Of a DNA stretch of 64,000 bases, positions 16,654 through 25,200 are shown in pieces. The notes beneath the pieces are model-generated. The model worked only from the letters and a program-made list of their open reading frames with translations. It was not told where the DNA came from and made no database searches. The DNA lies in assembly GCA_027082925.1 (NCBI GenBank), contig JALWTD010000012.1, forward strand, positions 1 to 64,000, in the 5' to 3' direction. Numbering within the stretch: position 1 is the stretch's first letter; every line of letters begins with the position of its first letter. The DNA is from Flavobacteriaceae bacterium (lineage in GTDB: Bacteria > Bacteroidota > Bacteroidia > Flavobacteriales > Flavobacteriaceae). Both the position numbers and the translations under genes were made by a program.

Positions 16654-18096
16654 CTATTTGTTGTTGCTAGGATTTTCTTTTTCTTGAGTTTCAGTAGTTA
16701 TTTTTGCATTTTCATCATTAGTTTCAACCGTATCGCCTTTTAAATAGTTTGGCAGTTGCATTCCTGCCATATTAAACATTTCTTGTAGTGGAGGAACTGC
16801 TTTATACATTCCGGAAATAAAATTGGAAGTAGCTGTTTTGCCATCTTTACCCCCACCGTTTTCCCAAACAGTAACTTTATCTATTTTAATATTTTTAATA
16901 GCTTCAGCTTGTGTTTTAACCAATTCTGGTAGTTTATCGGCAACTAAAAGAAGAACAGCATCTTTTGCATTATCTCCGGCTGCTTTTACAATTTGGTCTA
17001 ACCCTTGAGCTTGTTTGGTTAAAATTTCGTACATCCCTTTTGCTTCCGCTTGTTTTTTCATAAAAATAGCATCGGCCTCTCCTTTTGCAATACGTCTAAT
17101 TTGTTCTGCTTCTGCTTCAGCATCTATTTCAACTTTTCGTTTACTTATTTCTGCCGGAACAATAATGTCAGCTCCTTGTTCTGCTTCTTTTCTTTTTGCT
17201 CTAGCATCTTCAGCTATTCTTTCGGCAGCGTAAGCCTCTTCTAGCGCTTTTGCAGCTTGTACTTTTTCTGAAGCAATTGCTATTTTTTCAGCCTCTGCTT
17301 CACGAGATCTTCTTTCGGCATCAGAGTTTGCAATTTGAATTTTGGCTGTATTTTCTCCTTCTACAGCATGAGCATTTGCAGCGGCTACTTGTATACGTTG
17401 ATCTTGTACAGCTTGTGCTTGACCAATAGCTCCATCTCTGTCTTTTTGAGCTACTGAAATTTTAGCATCGTTAATAGCTTTTGCAGCAGCTTCTTTACCT
17501 AAAGCTTCAATGTAACCAGACTCATCGTGAATGTCGGTAATGTTTACGTTAATTAGCTTTAAACCTACTTTCTTAAGCTCAGCTTCTACACTATGGGTAA
17601 TGTGTGATAAAAATTTATCTCTATCAGAATTTATTTCTTCAATATCCATAGAAGCTACAACTAAACGTAATTGCCCAAAAATAATTTCTTGAGCTAAGTC
17701 TTGTACAGCATCCAAGTTTAATCCAAGTAAACGTTCTGCAGCATTTTGCATAACGCTTGGTTCTGTAGAAATACCAATGGTAAATCTAGAAGGTACATTT
17801 ACTCTAATATTTTGTTTACTTAAAGCATTGGTTAAATTTACTTCAATAGACATAGGAGTTAAGTCAAGAAATGCATAGTCTTGAAACACCGGAAATATAA
17901 ATGCAGCACCACCATGGATACATTTTGCCGATTTACCACCTCCAGTTTTTCCGTACACAACTAAAATCTTATCAGACGGACAACGTTTGTATCTTTTTAA
18001 GATAGAAAACAATAAAATAACGACGATAAATACAACGGCACTAATTAAGGTCACACCAGATGGACCAAATTTTAAAGGTATTAATAATAAATTCAT
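16654..18096 (-). CDS. Flotillin family SPFH protein
   Basis: Membrane-scaffolding flotillin of 480 residues. It has one N-terminal hairpin or transmembrane segment (about residues 15-35), an SPFH domain (about 40-210, with 'VNVPSRFTIGISTEPSVMQ' and 'NVNITDIHDESGYIEALG'), then a long Ala/Glu-rich coiled coil (about 215-400, 'AEAEQIRRIAKGEADAIF') and the oligomerisation tail 'AAGDNAKDAVLLLVADKLPELV'. Known partners of flotillins are NfeD-type proteins, and one is encoded just upstream with a 6-base gap. ATG start. The many antisense ORFs across the coiled coil come from the repetitive codon content. Confidence 0.95.
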   Translation of the reverse strand: MNLLLIPLKFGPSGVTLISAVVFIVVILLFSILKRYKRCPSDKILVVYGKTGGGKSAKCIHGGAAFIFPVFQDYAFLDLTPMSIEVNLTNALSKQNIRVNVPSRFTIGISTEPSVMQNAAERLLGLNLDAVQDLAQEIIFGQLRLVVASMDIEEINSDRDKFLSHITHSVEAELKKVGLKLINVNITDIHDESGYIEALGKEAAAKAINDAKISVAQKDRDGAIGQAQAVQDQRIQVAAANAHAVEGENTAKIQIANSDAERRSREAEAEKIAIASEKVQAAKALEEAYAAERIAEDARAKRKEAEQGADIIVPAEISKRKVEIDAEAEAEQIRRIAKGEADAIFMKKQAEAKGMYEILTKQAQGLDQIVKAAGDNAKDAVLLLVADKLPELVKTQAEAIKNIKIDKVTVWENGGGKDGKTATSNFISGMYKAVPPLQEMFNMAGMQLPNYLKGDTVETNDENAKITTETQEKENPSNNK

Positions 18097-18102
18097 AGGT
18101 TT

Positions 18103-18684
18103 TTATTTAGTTAATTTTTCAACAAGTAATAATTCGGCACTAATAATTTCAATAACTTTTACCACAGTGCCGGTTTTTAAATCTTCACTATTATCGGTTA
18201 AAGCTTCTAGCTCTCTTAAATTGCCTTGTACTTTAATTTGTACTTTACCCATTTTTGAACGGTTAGCACCAATAGGTAAATAAACTTCGCCAATTTTACC
18301 AACGGCATTGTTAATTTTTAGTGTTCCAGATTCGGCAAGTTTGTAAACCCAGTAAAATAGGAATGATATAACTACCATCATAAGCAATCCTGCAATGGTT
18401 GAAATAACAATGGTAGTAGGTACAGAAAGGTCACTGTTTAAACAGGTAATACCGGTCCACCCAAAAATAGTAAAAAAAGCAACTACATTTTTAAACGTAA
18501 AGAATTGAAATCCAACACCACCATCGTCGGCTTCAAAATCAGTTCCATCAGCTTCCATATCAGAGTCAACGTCTCCGCCTATAAACGTTAGGATAAAAAT
18601 GATTATAAAAATGGTAGAACTTATTAAGGCAATTATCCAGAAAGTTTGCTCAATAGACGACATTTCGTCAAAAAAAGTTTTCAT
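18103..18684 (-). CDS. NfeD/YuaF-like membrane protein with OB-fold domain
   Basis: A 193-residue protein with three transmembrane segments (about residues 15-36, 64-85 and 92-116), a very acidic loop after the first ('GGDVDSDMEADGTDFEADDGG') and a C-terminal NfeD-type OB fold ('NAVGKIGEVYLPIGANRSKMGKVQIKVQG'). The family is nearly always paired with flotillin, as here, and is thought to form a membrane-microdomain or stomatin-like complex with it. ATG start. Confidence 0.88.
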   Translation of the reverse strand: MKTFFDEMSSIEQTFWIIALISSTIFIIIFILTFIGGDVDSDMEADGTDFEADDGGVGFQFFTFKNVVAFFTIFGWTGITCLNSDLSVPTTIVISTIAGLLMMVVISFLFYWVYKLAESGTLKINNAVGKIGEVYLPIGANRSKMGKVQIKVQGNLRELEALTDNSEDLKTGTVVKVIEIISAELLLVEKLTK

Positions 18685-18707
18685 AAGAGTACAATTTTAG
18701 AGGTAAT

Positions 18708-18715
18708 CGAATATA
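18708..18715 (-). promoter_or_regulatory. Probable -7 element for NfeD-flotillin
   Basis: TATATTCG on the minus strand matches TAnnTTTG at all but one position and lies 23 bases upstream of the NfeD ATG. Confidence 0.35.
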
Positions 18716-18823
18716 CAGAATTTTAAAAATAAAACCTTTCTTTTAAAGGAGTTATTTTTACACTGTTATTTATTGGTAAGAATAATGTAAGAAATGTTAC
18801 TATTTTAAGACATAAAAATCATA

Positions 18824-18831
18824 TAAATTTG
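18824..18831 (+). promoter_or_regulatory. -7 element of osmC-like gene promoter
   Basis: TAAATTTG, a perfect -7 consensus, 26 bases upstream of the ATG. No convincing -33 TTG is visible at the expected spacing. Confidence 0.5.
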
Positions 18832-18857
18832 CAATTGCATAAAAAAAATAGAAAATT

Positions 18858-19277
18858 ATGATTAATAAAATAGAAGTAAATTGGAAAGGGCAAATGCTTT
18901 TTGAATCGGTTGCTCCGGAAGGAAGTGTTATGATTGATGCGGATGAAAAAGTGGGCGGACAAGGAAAAGGCCTTAGACCCAAAGCAATGATGCTAACAGC
19001 TTTAGCAGGATGTACAGCAATGGATGTAGCCTCATTGTTAAAAAAAATGCGTGCAGAAGTAGATGATTTTAAAGTTGAGGTTGAGGCAAATTTAACAGAT
19101 GAGCATCCTAAATATTATGATAAGGTAAAAGTAACCTATCATTTTTTTGGTAGTGATTTCAAAAAAGATAAAATAGAAAAATCGGTTAATTTATCGGTTG
19201 AAAGATATTGTGGAGTTATGGAAATGTTTCGTAAATTTTCTGAAGTTACTACCGAAATTAAATACACCGAACAATAA
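18858..19277 (+). CDS. OsmC family protein, probable peroxidase
   Basis: A 139-residue OsmC/Ohr-family protein with the two conserved redox cysteines C52 ('LAGCTAMDVASLLKK') and C118 ('VERYCGVMEMF') and the lead-in 'GQGKGLRPKAMMLTAL'. Family members reduce organic hydroperoxides; some have lost this and are called YhfA-like, and the sequence fits that branch equally well. ATG start. It stands 30 bases before recJ, which has its own -7 element. Confidence 0.88.
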   Translation: MINKIEVNWKGQMLFESVAPEGSVMIDADEKVGGQGKGLRPKAMMLTALAGCTAMDVASLLKKMRAEVDDFKVEVEANLTDEHPKYYDKVKVTYHFFGSDFKKDKIEKSVNLSVERYCGVMEMFRKFSEVTTEIKYTEQ

Positions 19278-19284
19278 AATTGAT

Positions 19285-19292
19285 TATTTTTG
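19285..19292 (+). promoter_or_regulatory. -7 element of recJ promoter
   Basis: TATTTTTG, a perfect consensus, 15 bases upstream of ATG 19308. It overlaps the TTG used by the ORF track, which argues that the ATG is the real start. Confidence 0.5.
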
Positions 19293-19307
19293 AGGAAAAA
19301 TATAGCT

Positions 19308-21005
19308 ATGCGCTGGACGTTAAAGCCTGAAACAAATCCTCAAAAAACAATAAATTTAGCAAAAGACTTGGGTGTTGATTATACGTTGGCCAAATTGTTA
19401 GTGCAACGAGGTATAGAAACGTTTAATCAGGCTAAGTCTTTTTTTCGGCCTAATTTAAACGAGTTACATAATCCATATTTAATGAAAGATATGGAATTGG
19501 CAGTTTCTAGAATTGAGGAAGCTGTTGCCAATAACGAACATATTTTAGTTTATGGAGATTACGATGTTGATGGAACAACGGCAGTTTCTTTATTGTCTTC
19601 TTACCTAAAAACTTTTTATCCAAACATAGCTACATATATCCCAGACAGGTATGAAGAAGGGTATGGAATATCGTACCAAGGAATAGATTATGCAAAGGAT
19701 AACGACATAACTTTAATTATTGCTCTTGATTGCGGAATAAAAGCAGTTGATAAAATTGTGTACGCTAAAGAAAAGGGTATAGATTTTATTATTTGTGACC
19801 ACCATAGGCCCGGAAATGAAATTCCAAAAGCGATTGCTGTTTTAGATCCTAAGAGAGAAGATTGTAATTATCCGTATAAAGAATTGTGTGGTTGCGGTGT
19901 AGGTTTTAAATTAATTCAAGCACTAGCAACTAAAAGAAATGAAACGATTGATGATTTAATTCCGTACTTAGATTTAGTTTCCATAGCTATTGCTGCAGAC
20001 ATTGTACCTATTACCGGTGAAAATAGGATATTGGCATATTATGGACTTCAAGTAATTAATTCGAATCCAAGAACCGGAATAAAAGCTATGATTTTTCAAG
20101 CGAAAAAAAAAGAACTGACCATAACCGATGTTGTTTTTATAATAGCTCCTCGAATTAATGCAGCAGGAAGAATTAAACATGGAAATGAAGCCGTTGCACT
20201 TTTAACGGAATTTGATTTTGAAACAGCACAACAATTTGCATCAGAAATAGATGCGTATAACACCAATAGAAAAGAGTTAGACAAGCGTATTACCGAAGAG
20301 GCTTTAGCGCAAATAATATCTGAAAATGAGCAAGAGAATGCAACAACGGTTGTGTATAATGAAAATTGGCATAAAGGGGTGATAGGAATTGTAGCTTCCC
20401 GATTAATAGAAACGTACTACAGACCAACATTGGTTTTTACTAAAAGTGGCGATAAACTTGCAGCCTCAGCACGTTCTGTAAAAGGATTCGACATTTACAA
20501 TGCTCTTGAACAGTGCGAAGAATTTATAGAACAATTTGGAGGGCATAAGTATGCTGCAGGACTAACACTAAAAGCAGAAAACTATCAAAAATTTAAAACC
20601 AAATTTGAAACGGTTGTTAACAGTACGCTCCCTCAGGCACTACGCACTCCTGAAATAATGATAGATACAGAGTTAAACCTATCTGAAATAACCCCAAAAT
20701 TTAATAGAGTGTTAAAGCAATTTGCACCTTTTGGGCCTCAAAATATGAAACCTGTATTTTTAGCTTCAGGATTAAGAGATAACGGATACGGGAAAAAAGT
20801 AGGTGCAGATAAAAAACATTTAAAACTAAGCATTATTGAAGGTGTTAATCAAAAAACCTATAATGCCATAGGGTTTAATTTAGGAGCTAAACATCATCTA
20901 ATCCAAAAAGGAAATTCGTTTAAGGCGGTCTTTAATGTTGAAGAAAACCATTGGAATGGAATAACTACAATACAATTAGCGGTAAAAGATATTAAGGAAG
21001 ACTAA
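19308..21005 (+). CDS. recJ: Single-stranded-DNA-specific exonuclease RecJ
   Basis: 5'-3' ssDNA exonuclease for recombination, mismatch and base-excision repair. 565 residues from the chosen ATG (the track starts at TTG 19290, inside a -7 element). DHH phosphoesterase motifs are present: 'VYGDYDVDGTTAVSL', 'ALDCGIKA', 'CDHHRPG', then the DHHA1 part ('GGHKYAAGLTLKAENY') and the C-terminal OB fold ('FAPFGPQNMKPVFLASG'). The stop overlaps that of the convergent EEP nuclease gene by 4 bases. Confidence 0.96.
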   Translation: MRWTLKPETNPQKTINLAKDLGVDYTLAKLLVQRGIETFNQAKSFFRPNLNELHNPYLMKDMELAVSRIEEAVANNEHILVYGDYDVDGTTAVSLLSSYLKTFYPNIATYIPDRYEEGYGISYQGIDYAKDNDITLIIALDCGIKAVDKIVYAKEKGIDFIICDHHRPGNEIPKAIAVLDPKREDCNYPYKELCGCGVGFKLIQALATKRNETIDDLIPYLDLVSIAIAADIVPITGENRILAYYGLQVINSNPRTGIKAMIFQAKKKELTITDVVFIIAPRINAAGRIKHGNEAVALLTEFDFETAQQFASEIDAYNTNRKELDKRITEEALAQIISENEQENATTVVYNENWHKGVIGIVASRLIETYYRPTLVFTKSGDKLAASARSVKGFDIYNALEQCEEFIEQFGGHKYAAGLTLKAENYQKFKTKFETVVNSTLPQALRTPEIMIDTELNLSEITPKFNRVLKQFAPFGPQNMKPVFLASGLRDNGYGKKVGADKKHLKLSIIEGVNQKTYNAIGFNLGAKHHLIQKGNSFKAVFNVEENHWNGITTIQLAVKDIKED

Positions 21006-22060
21006 TTATTTTTGATTAAATACATGTAAATTGGATAATGGTCACTATATCCATTAATAAATCCACTATATGTAAAACTTCTAAAAGGATATCCTTTAAA
21101 TTTACCTGTCTGCGTGGTTAAATATTGAGGTTTAAAAACACGTACTTTATACATTTTAAAAGTAGTGTAGTCTTTATTCTTTGCTAGTAAAGGAGAGGTA
21201 AACATTATTTGGTCAAACAAAAATAAATCATCTCTGTATACAAGAGTATTCATTCCGCGTCTAAACATATCTTCTGTAGGATTATAGATATCGCCATCTT
21301 TTACGTTTGCTTTTATAGCTTTGGTTTTAAGTACTTTTTTTAAGCTGTTGTTTGTAGGATTATCGTTTAAGTCGCCCATAATAATAATTTTAGCGTCCTT
21401 ATCTTCAGCTTTAATTTTCTCAATAATTTTTGAAGTTAAATAAGCAGCTTTTTCTCTTTTAAAACTACTTTTCTCAGCACCTCCTCGTCTTGAAGGCCAG
21501 TGATTTACAATAATGTGAATAAGTTCATTATCTAAATACCCTGACACAAGAAGCTGGTCTCTAGTGTAAATACGTTTACCGTTGTTATCCCATAAGCGTA
21601 ATTCAAAATTTTCATGATGTACAGGTTTAAAAAATTCAGGTTGATATAATAGCGCTACATCAATACCTCTTTTATCCGGAGAATCGTAGTGAATAATATC
21701 ATAGTTTTTGTTTTTTAAAGAATGGGTATGTATCAAATCCTCGAGAACACTGCGATTTTCAACTTCGGCTACACCTAAAATAACAGGCCCTTTACTATCT
21801 TTTTCTTTTCCAATATCGGCAATAACTTTCGCCATATTTTCTACTTTTTTACGATACACTTCAGCTTTATTTCCTTTGATTTCCATAATAGGGCTGGCTT
21901 CATCATTTTTAGTAGGGTCGTTGATAGTATCAAAGAGGTTTTCTAAATTATAAAAAGCTATAGTTCTTATGAGATAAGGTCTGTCGCTATGTTTTTCTTG
22001 GCTGTAAAAAGAGCAGCTATAAAAAATAAAAGGTAAAAAAAGTATTAAAAATCGTTTCAT
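21002..22060 (-). CDS. Exported endonuclease/exonuclease/phosphatase (EEP) family protein
   Basis: A 352-residue metal-dependent phosphodiesterase of the EEP (DNase I-like) fold. Seen: N38 and E40 in 'FYNLENLFDT', a metal Glu in 'GVAEVENRSVLEDL', 'KRGIDVALLY', the catalytic His in 'VNHWPSRRGG', 'IIMGDLNDNP', and 'YSDHYPIYMYL' near the end. The N terminus 'MKRFLILFLPFIFYSCSF' is a signal peptide, possibly lipoprotein-like (Cys16). Exported nucleases of this type cleave extracellular DNA or RNA. Divergent from the lamin-tail gene, with a promoter of its own in the shared 185-base gap, and part of the proposed nucleic-acid locus. Confidence 0.9.
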   Translation of the reverse strand: MKRFLILFLPFIFYSCSFYSQEKHSDRPYLIRTIAFYNLENLFDTINDPTKNDEASPIMEIKGNKAEVYRKKVENMAKVIADIGKEKDSKGPVILGVAEVENRSVLEDLIHTHSLKNKNYDIIHYDSPDKRGIDVALLYQPEFFKPVHHENFELRLWDNNGKRIYTRDQLLVSGYLDNELIHIIVNHWPSRRGGAEKSSFKREKAAYLTSKIIEKIKAEDKDAKIIIMGDLNDNPTNNSLKKVLKTKAIKANVKDGDIYNPTEDMFRRGMNTLVYRDDLFLFDQIMFTSPLLAKNKDYTTFKMYKVRVFKPQYLTTQTGKFKGYPFRSFTYSGFINGYSDHYPIYMYLIKNN

Positions 22061-22078
22061 CTTAAAAAATTAATACTG

Positions 22079-22086
22079 CAAATTTA
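22079..22086 (-). promoter_or_regulatory. -7 element of EEP nuclease promoter
   Basis: TAAATTTG on the minus strand, perfect consensus, 18 bases upstream of the ATG. A possible -33 TTG lies 24 bases further upstream, at a slightly long spacing. Confidence 0.5.
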
Positions 22087-22184
22087 GGAACAAAAAATTG
22101 CTTTTTTTAACAAAAAACTGTTTTTATGAAAAATTTATAAATAGCTAGTTTTCTAGTATTTACATCTTCAAAAAAATAATAAAA

Positions 22185-22215
22185 TTTGACTTTTTAATAA
22201 AAATGTTTATTTTCG
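22185..22215 (+). promoter_or_regulatory. Promoter of the lamin-tail-domain gene
   Basis: TTTGAC (22185-22190) and TATTTTCG (22208-22215, one mismatch to TAnnTTTG), with 19 bases between TTTG and the -7, 30 bases upstream of the ATG. Together with the EEP promoter this makes 22061-22245 a divergent control region. Confidence 0.6.
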
Positions 22216-22245
22216 CAAGAATATTTAACTAAACTAGCAGCCCCA

Positions 22246-25200
22246 ATGATAAAAAAATACCCTTTACTGGCAATTGCATTGCTATGTTCTATTTTCACTA
22301 GTTTTGGACAAGTTACAGACCTAATTATATCGGAATACGGAGAAGGCAGTGGAAATGCCAAATTCATTGAAATCTACAATGGAACCGGAGCAACAATTGA
22401 TTTAACAAACTACGCTTTATGGAAAATAACAAATGGAGGATCTTGGACAGAAGGCACCTATTTGTTTACAACCACAACCTTAGCAAACGGTGCTACACTT
22501 GTAATAGCTAACAACGCTACAGAGGTTCCTGGAGCAGATGAGTACGATGCAACAATTTGTAGTTGGAATGGAGATGATGCTGTAGGATTAGCTAAAGCAG
22601 GTACGCTGATAGACGCGGTAGGTACAAATGGCCCAGACCCAGGTAGTGGGTGGAATGTAGCCGGAGTAACTAACGCTACAAAAAATAATAGATTAACACG
22701 AAAGTCTACAGTGTGTAGTCCAAATATAAATTGGACAACATCTGCAGGGACAAATACAACAGATTCAGAATGGATTGTGGCGAGTTATACGTCAGGAAGT
22801 GCCGGTGCCGGACATACAGCATCTTGTTCTTCTTCAACACCAACCATTACGGTAAGTACAACATCCATTACAGGGTTAGATTACGCGTCAGGTTCAGGAC
22901 CTTCAGCAGAACAGACTTTTACAGTTTCGGGTTCTAATTTAACCGCCGATATCTCATTAACAGCACCTACTAATTTTGAAATTTCTACTACATCAGGAAG
23001 TGGGTTTGGTACTGCGTTAACGCTCACACAATCGGGAGGTTCTGTTGCAACTACCACTATTTACACTCGATTAGCATCAGGTTTATCAGTAAATGCATAT
23101 AGTGGAAACAGTACAGCTTCTAGTACAGGAGCTACCTCTGCCAATGTGTCTTTAAGTGGAAGTGTAACTGGTTCAGGAGGTGGAGGAGGATGCTCTGAAT
23201 TACTAATTTCAGAGTATGTCGAAGGTTCAGGAAACAATAAGTTTATAGAAATATACAACCCAACAGGAGCTACCGTAACACTTACTGGAGTTTACGATAT
23301 TCAATTATACACAAATGGAAGTAGCACAGCAGGAGCAACCATACCTTTATCTGGAAGCATTGCAGCATACGGTGTTTTTGTTTTAGAAAACACAGGAGAA
23401 ACAATAGGTGTTACAGCAGATCAACAATCAGGCTCTTTAGGGTTTAATGGTGACGATGCTATTGTTTTAAGAAAATCGAGTACTATAATTGACGTTATTG
23501 GTCAAATAGGATTTGACCCGGGTTCAGAATGGGTAGGAACCACATGTACACAAGGAACCAAAGATGGTACTTTGGTAAGAAAGAGCACCATTCAAAGTGG
23601 AGATGCTAATGGAAGCGACGCTTTTAACCCTGATACCGAATGGGTGTGTTACGCAGTAGATGATGTTTCTAATTTAGGAAGTCATACGAGCGATTGCCAA
23701 TCGGCAGTTCCAACAATCTCGGTAAGTACAAATTCATTGGTTAATTTAAATTACGCTGTAGGTTCAGGGCCATCAGCAGAACAAACTTTTACAGTTTCGG
23801 GGTCTAATTTAACGGCTGATATTACATTAACAGCACCAACTAATTTTGAAATTTCTACAACCTCTGGAAGTGGTTTTGGAGCTTCATTAGTATTAGCCCA
23901 AGCAGGAGGTACAGTTAACACAACAACTATATATGTGCGATTAAAAGCAGCGTTAGCTGTAAATGTTTATACGGGAGATTTAACAGCTTCTAGTACAGGG
24001 GCCACAACCCAAAACGTGACCTTTAATGGAGAGGTGCTATGTGTAGCATCACATACTATTTCTAGTTTTTCTCCAACGTTAGGACCTGTAGGTACACGAG
24101 TTACAATTACAGGATCTGGTTTTACCTCATCAACCACTAGTGTTGATTTTGGTGGTGTTGTTGCCTCAGTTACATATGTAAACTCAACAACACTTATAGT
24201 CGTGGTTCCTTCAGGAGCAGATACTTTTCCTATAACGGTTACCGTTGGAACATGTGCACTAGACTCTTCGGGAACATTTACGGTAATAACAGATAATAAT
24301 TGTATTGGAGGAAGTATTCCTGCTGGGTTTTCAGATTTAATGTTTACCGGAATTTATGATGATGCCGTAAGTTCTTGTCACTATTTTGAGTTATTAAATC
24401 CAACAGCTTTAGATATAGACTTATCTACATACACCATAGGATTTGATAATAACTTTGTATTGGGTTCAGCAGTTCCAACTTCAGGATTTACCGGAGGTTC
24501 AATTGCGCTTAGTGGAATTATTCCTGCCGGAACAACTAAAATGATTAGAGTAAGTGCATCGGGAACTTGTAATAGTTGCCCTACTATTGTCCCTGATCTT
24601 ACTTTTGTAAATGGAGGAATTAACGATCAAGATAGACTGGTACTGTTAAATGGAACAACTGCTGTAGACGTTTGGCAAAATCATTCAAACGGTACAGGAT
24701 ATAATAAAGGATACATTTTTTCAAGAAAAAACACAGCAACAGCACCATCTACAACATTTAATTTAGCCGATTGGAATACTTCAGCAACCGAAGATTGTTT
24801 TGGGTTTGCCATTTCATCAGCTATTTTACCAACTATAAATACGCACCCTGCAGATGTTACAGGGTGTACAACAACCGCTACTTTTTCTACTTCGGCAACT
24901 GCCGGAAATGGAGGAACACTTACGTATAATTGGAGATATAATGACGGTACTTCAACAGGATGGGCCGATGTAACAAGTGCTAGTTTTTCTCCAGGTGTAG
25001 TTACCGGAGAAACAACAGCTTCTTTAAGTATTTCAGGATTAAACTTGGATGGATACCAATTTTATTGCGAAGTTACAGAAGCAGGATCTTGTACAGTAGC
25101 AACTAATGCTGCTTTAGTAGATACTCAAACTACAACATGGAATGGTACTTCATGGAAAAGTGGAACACCTAATATTTCAACAACAGTAATTATAGACGGT

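Noticed and set aside
17015-17244. Overlapping plus-strand ORFs within the flotillin gene
   Set aside because: Arise from the Ala/Glu-rich coiled coil; low complexity and no start signals.
17930-17970. Walker A-like 'GKTGGGKS' in the flotillin N terminus
   Set aside because: The protein is a clear SPFH flotillin with no Walker B or NTPase fold; the match to GxxxxGK[ST] looks coincidental and lies in the short turn leading into the SPFH domain.
22889-24000. Repeats in the lamin-tail gene considered as a CRISPR-like array
   Set aside because: They are in-frame protein module repeats with 870-base period, not short repeats with spacers, and no cas genes are near.
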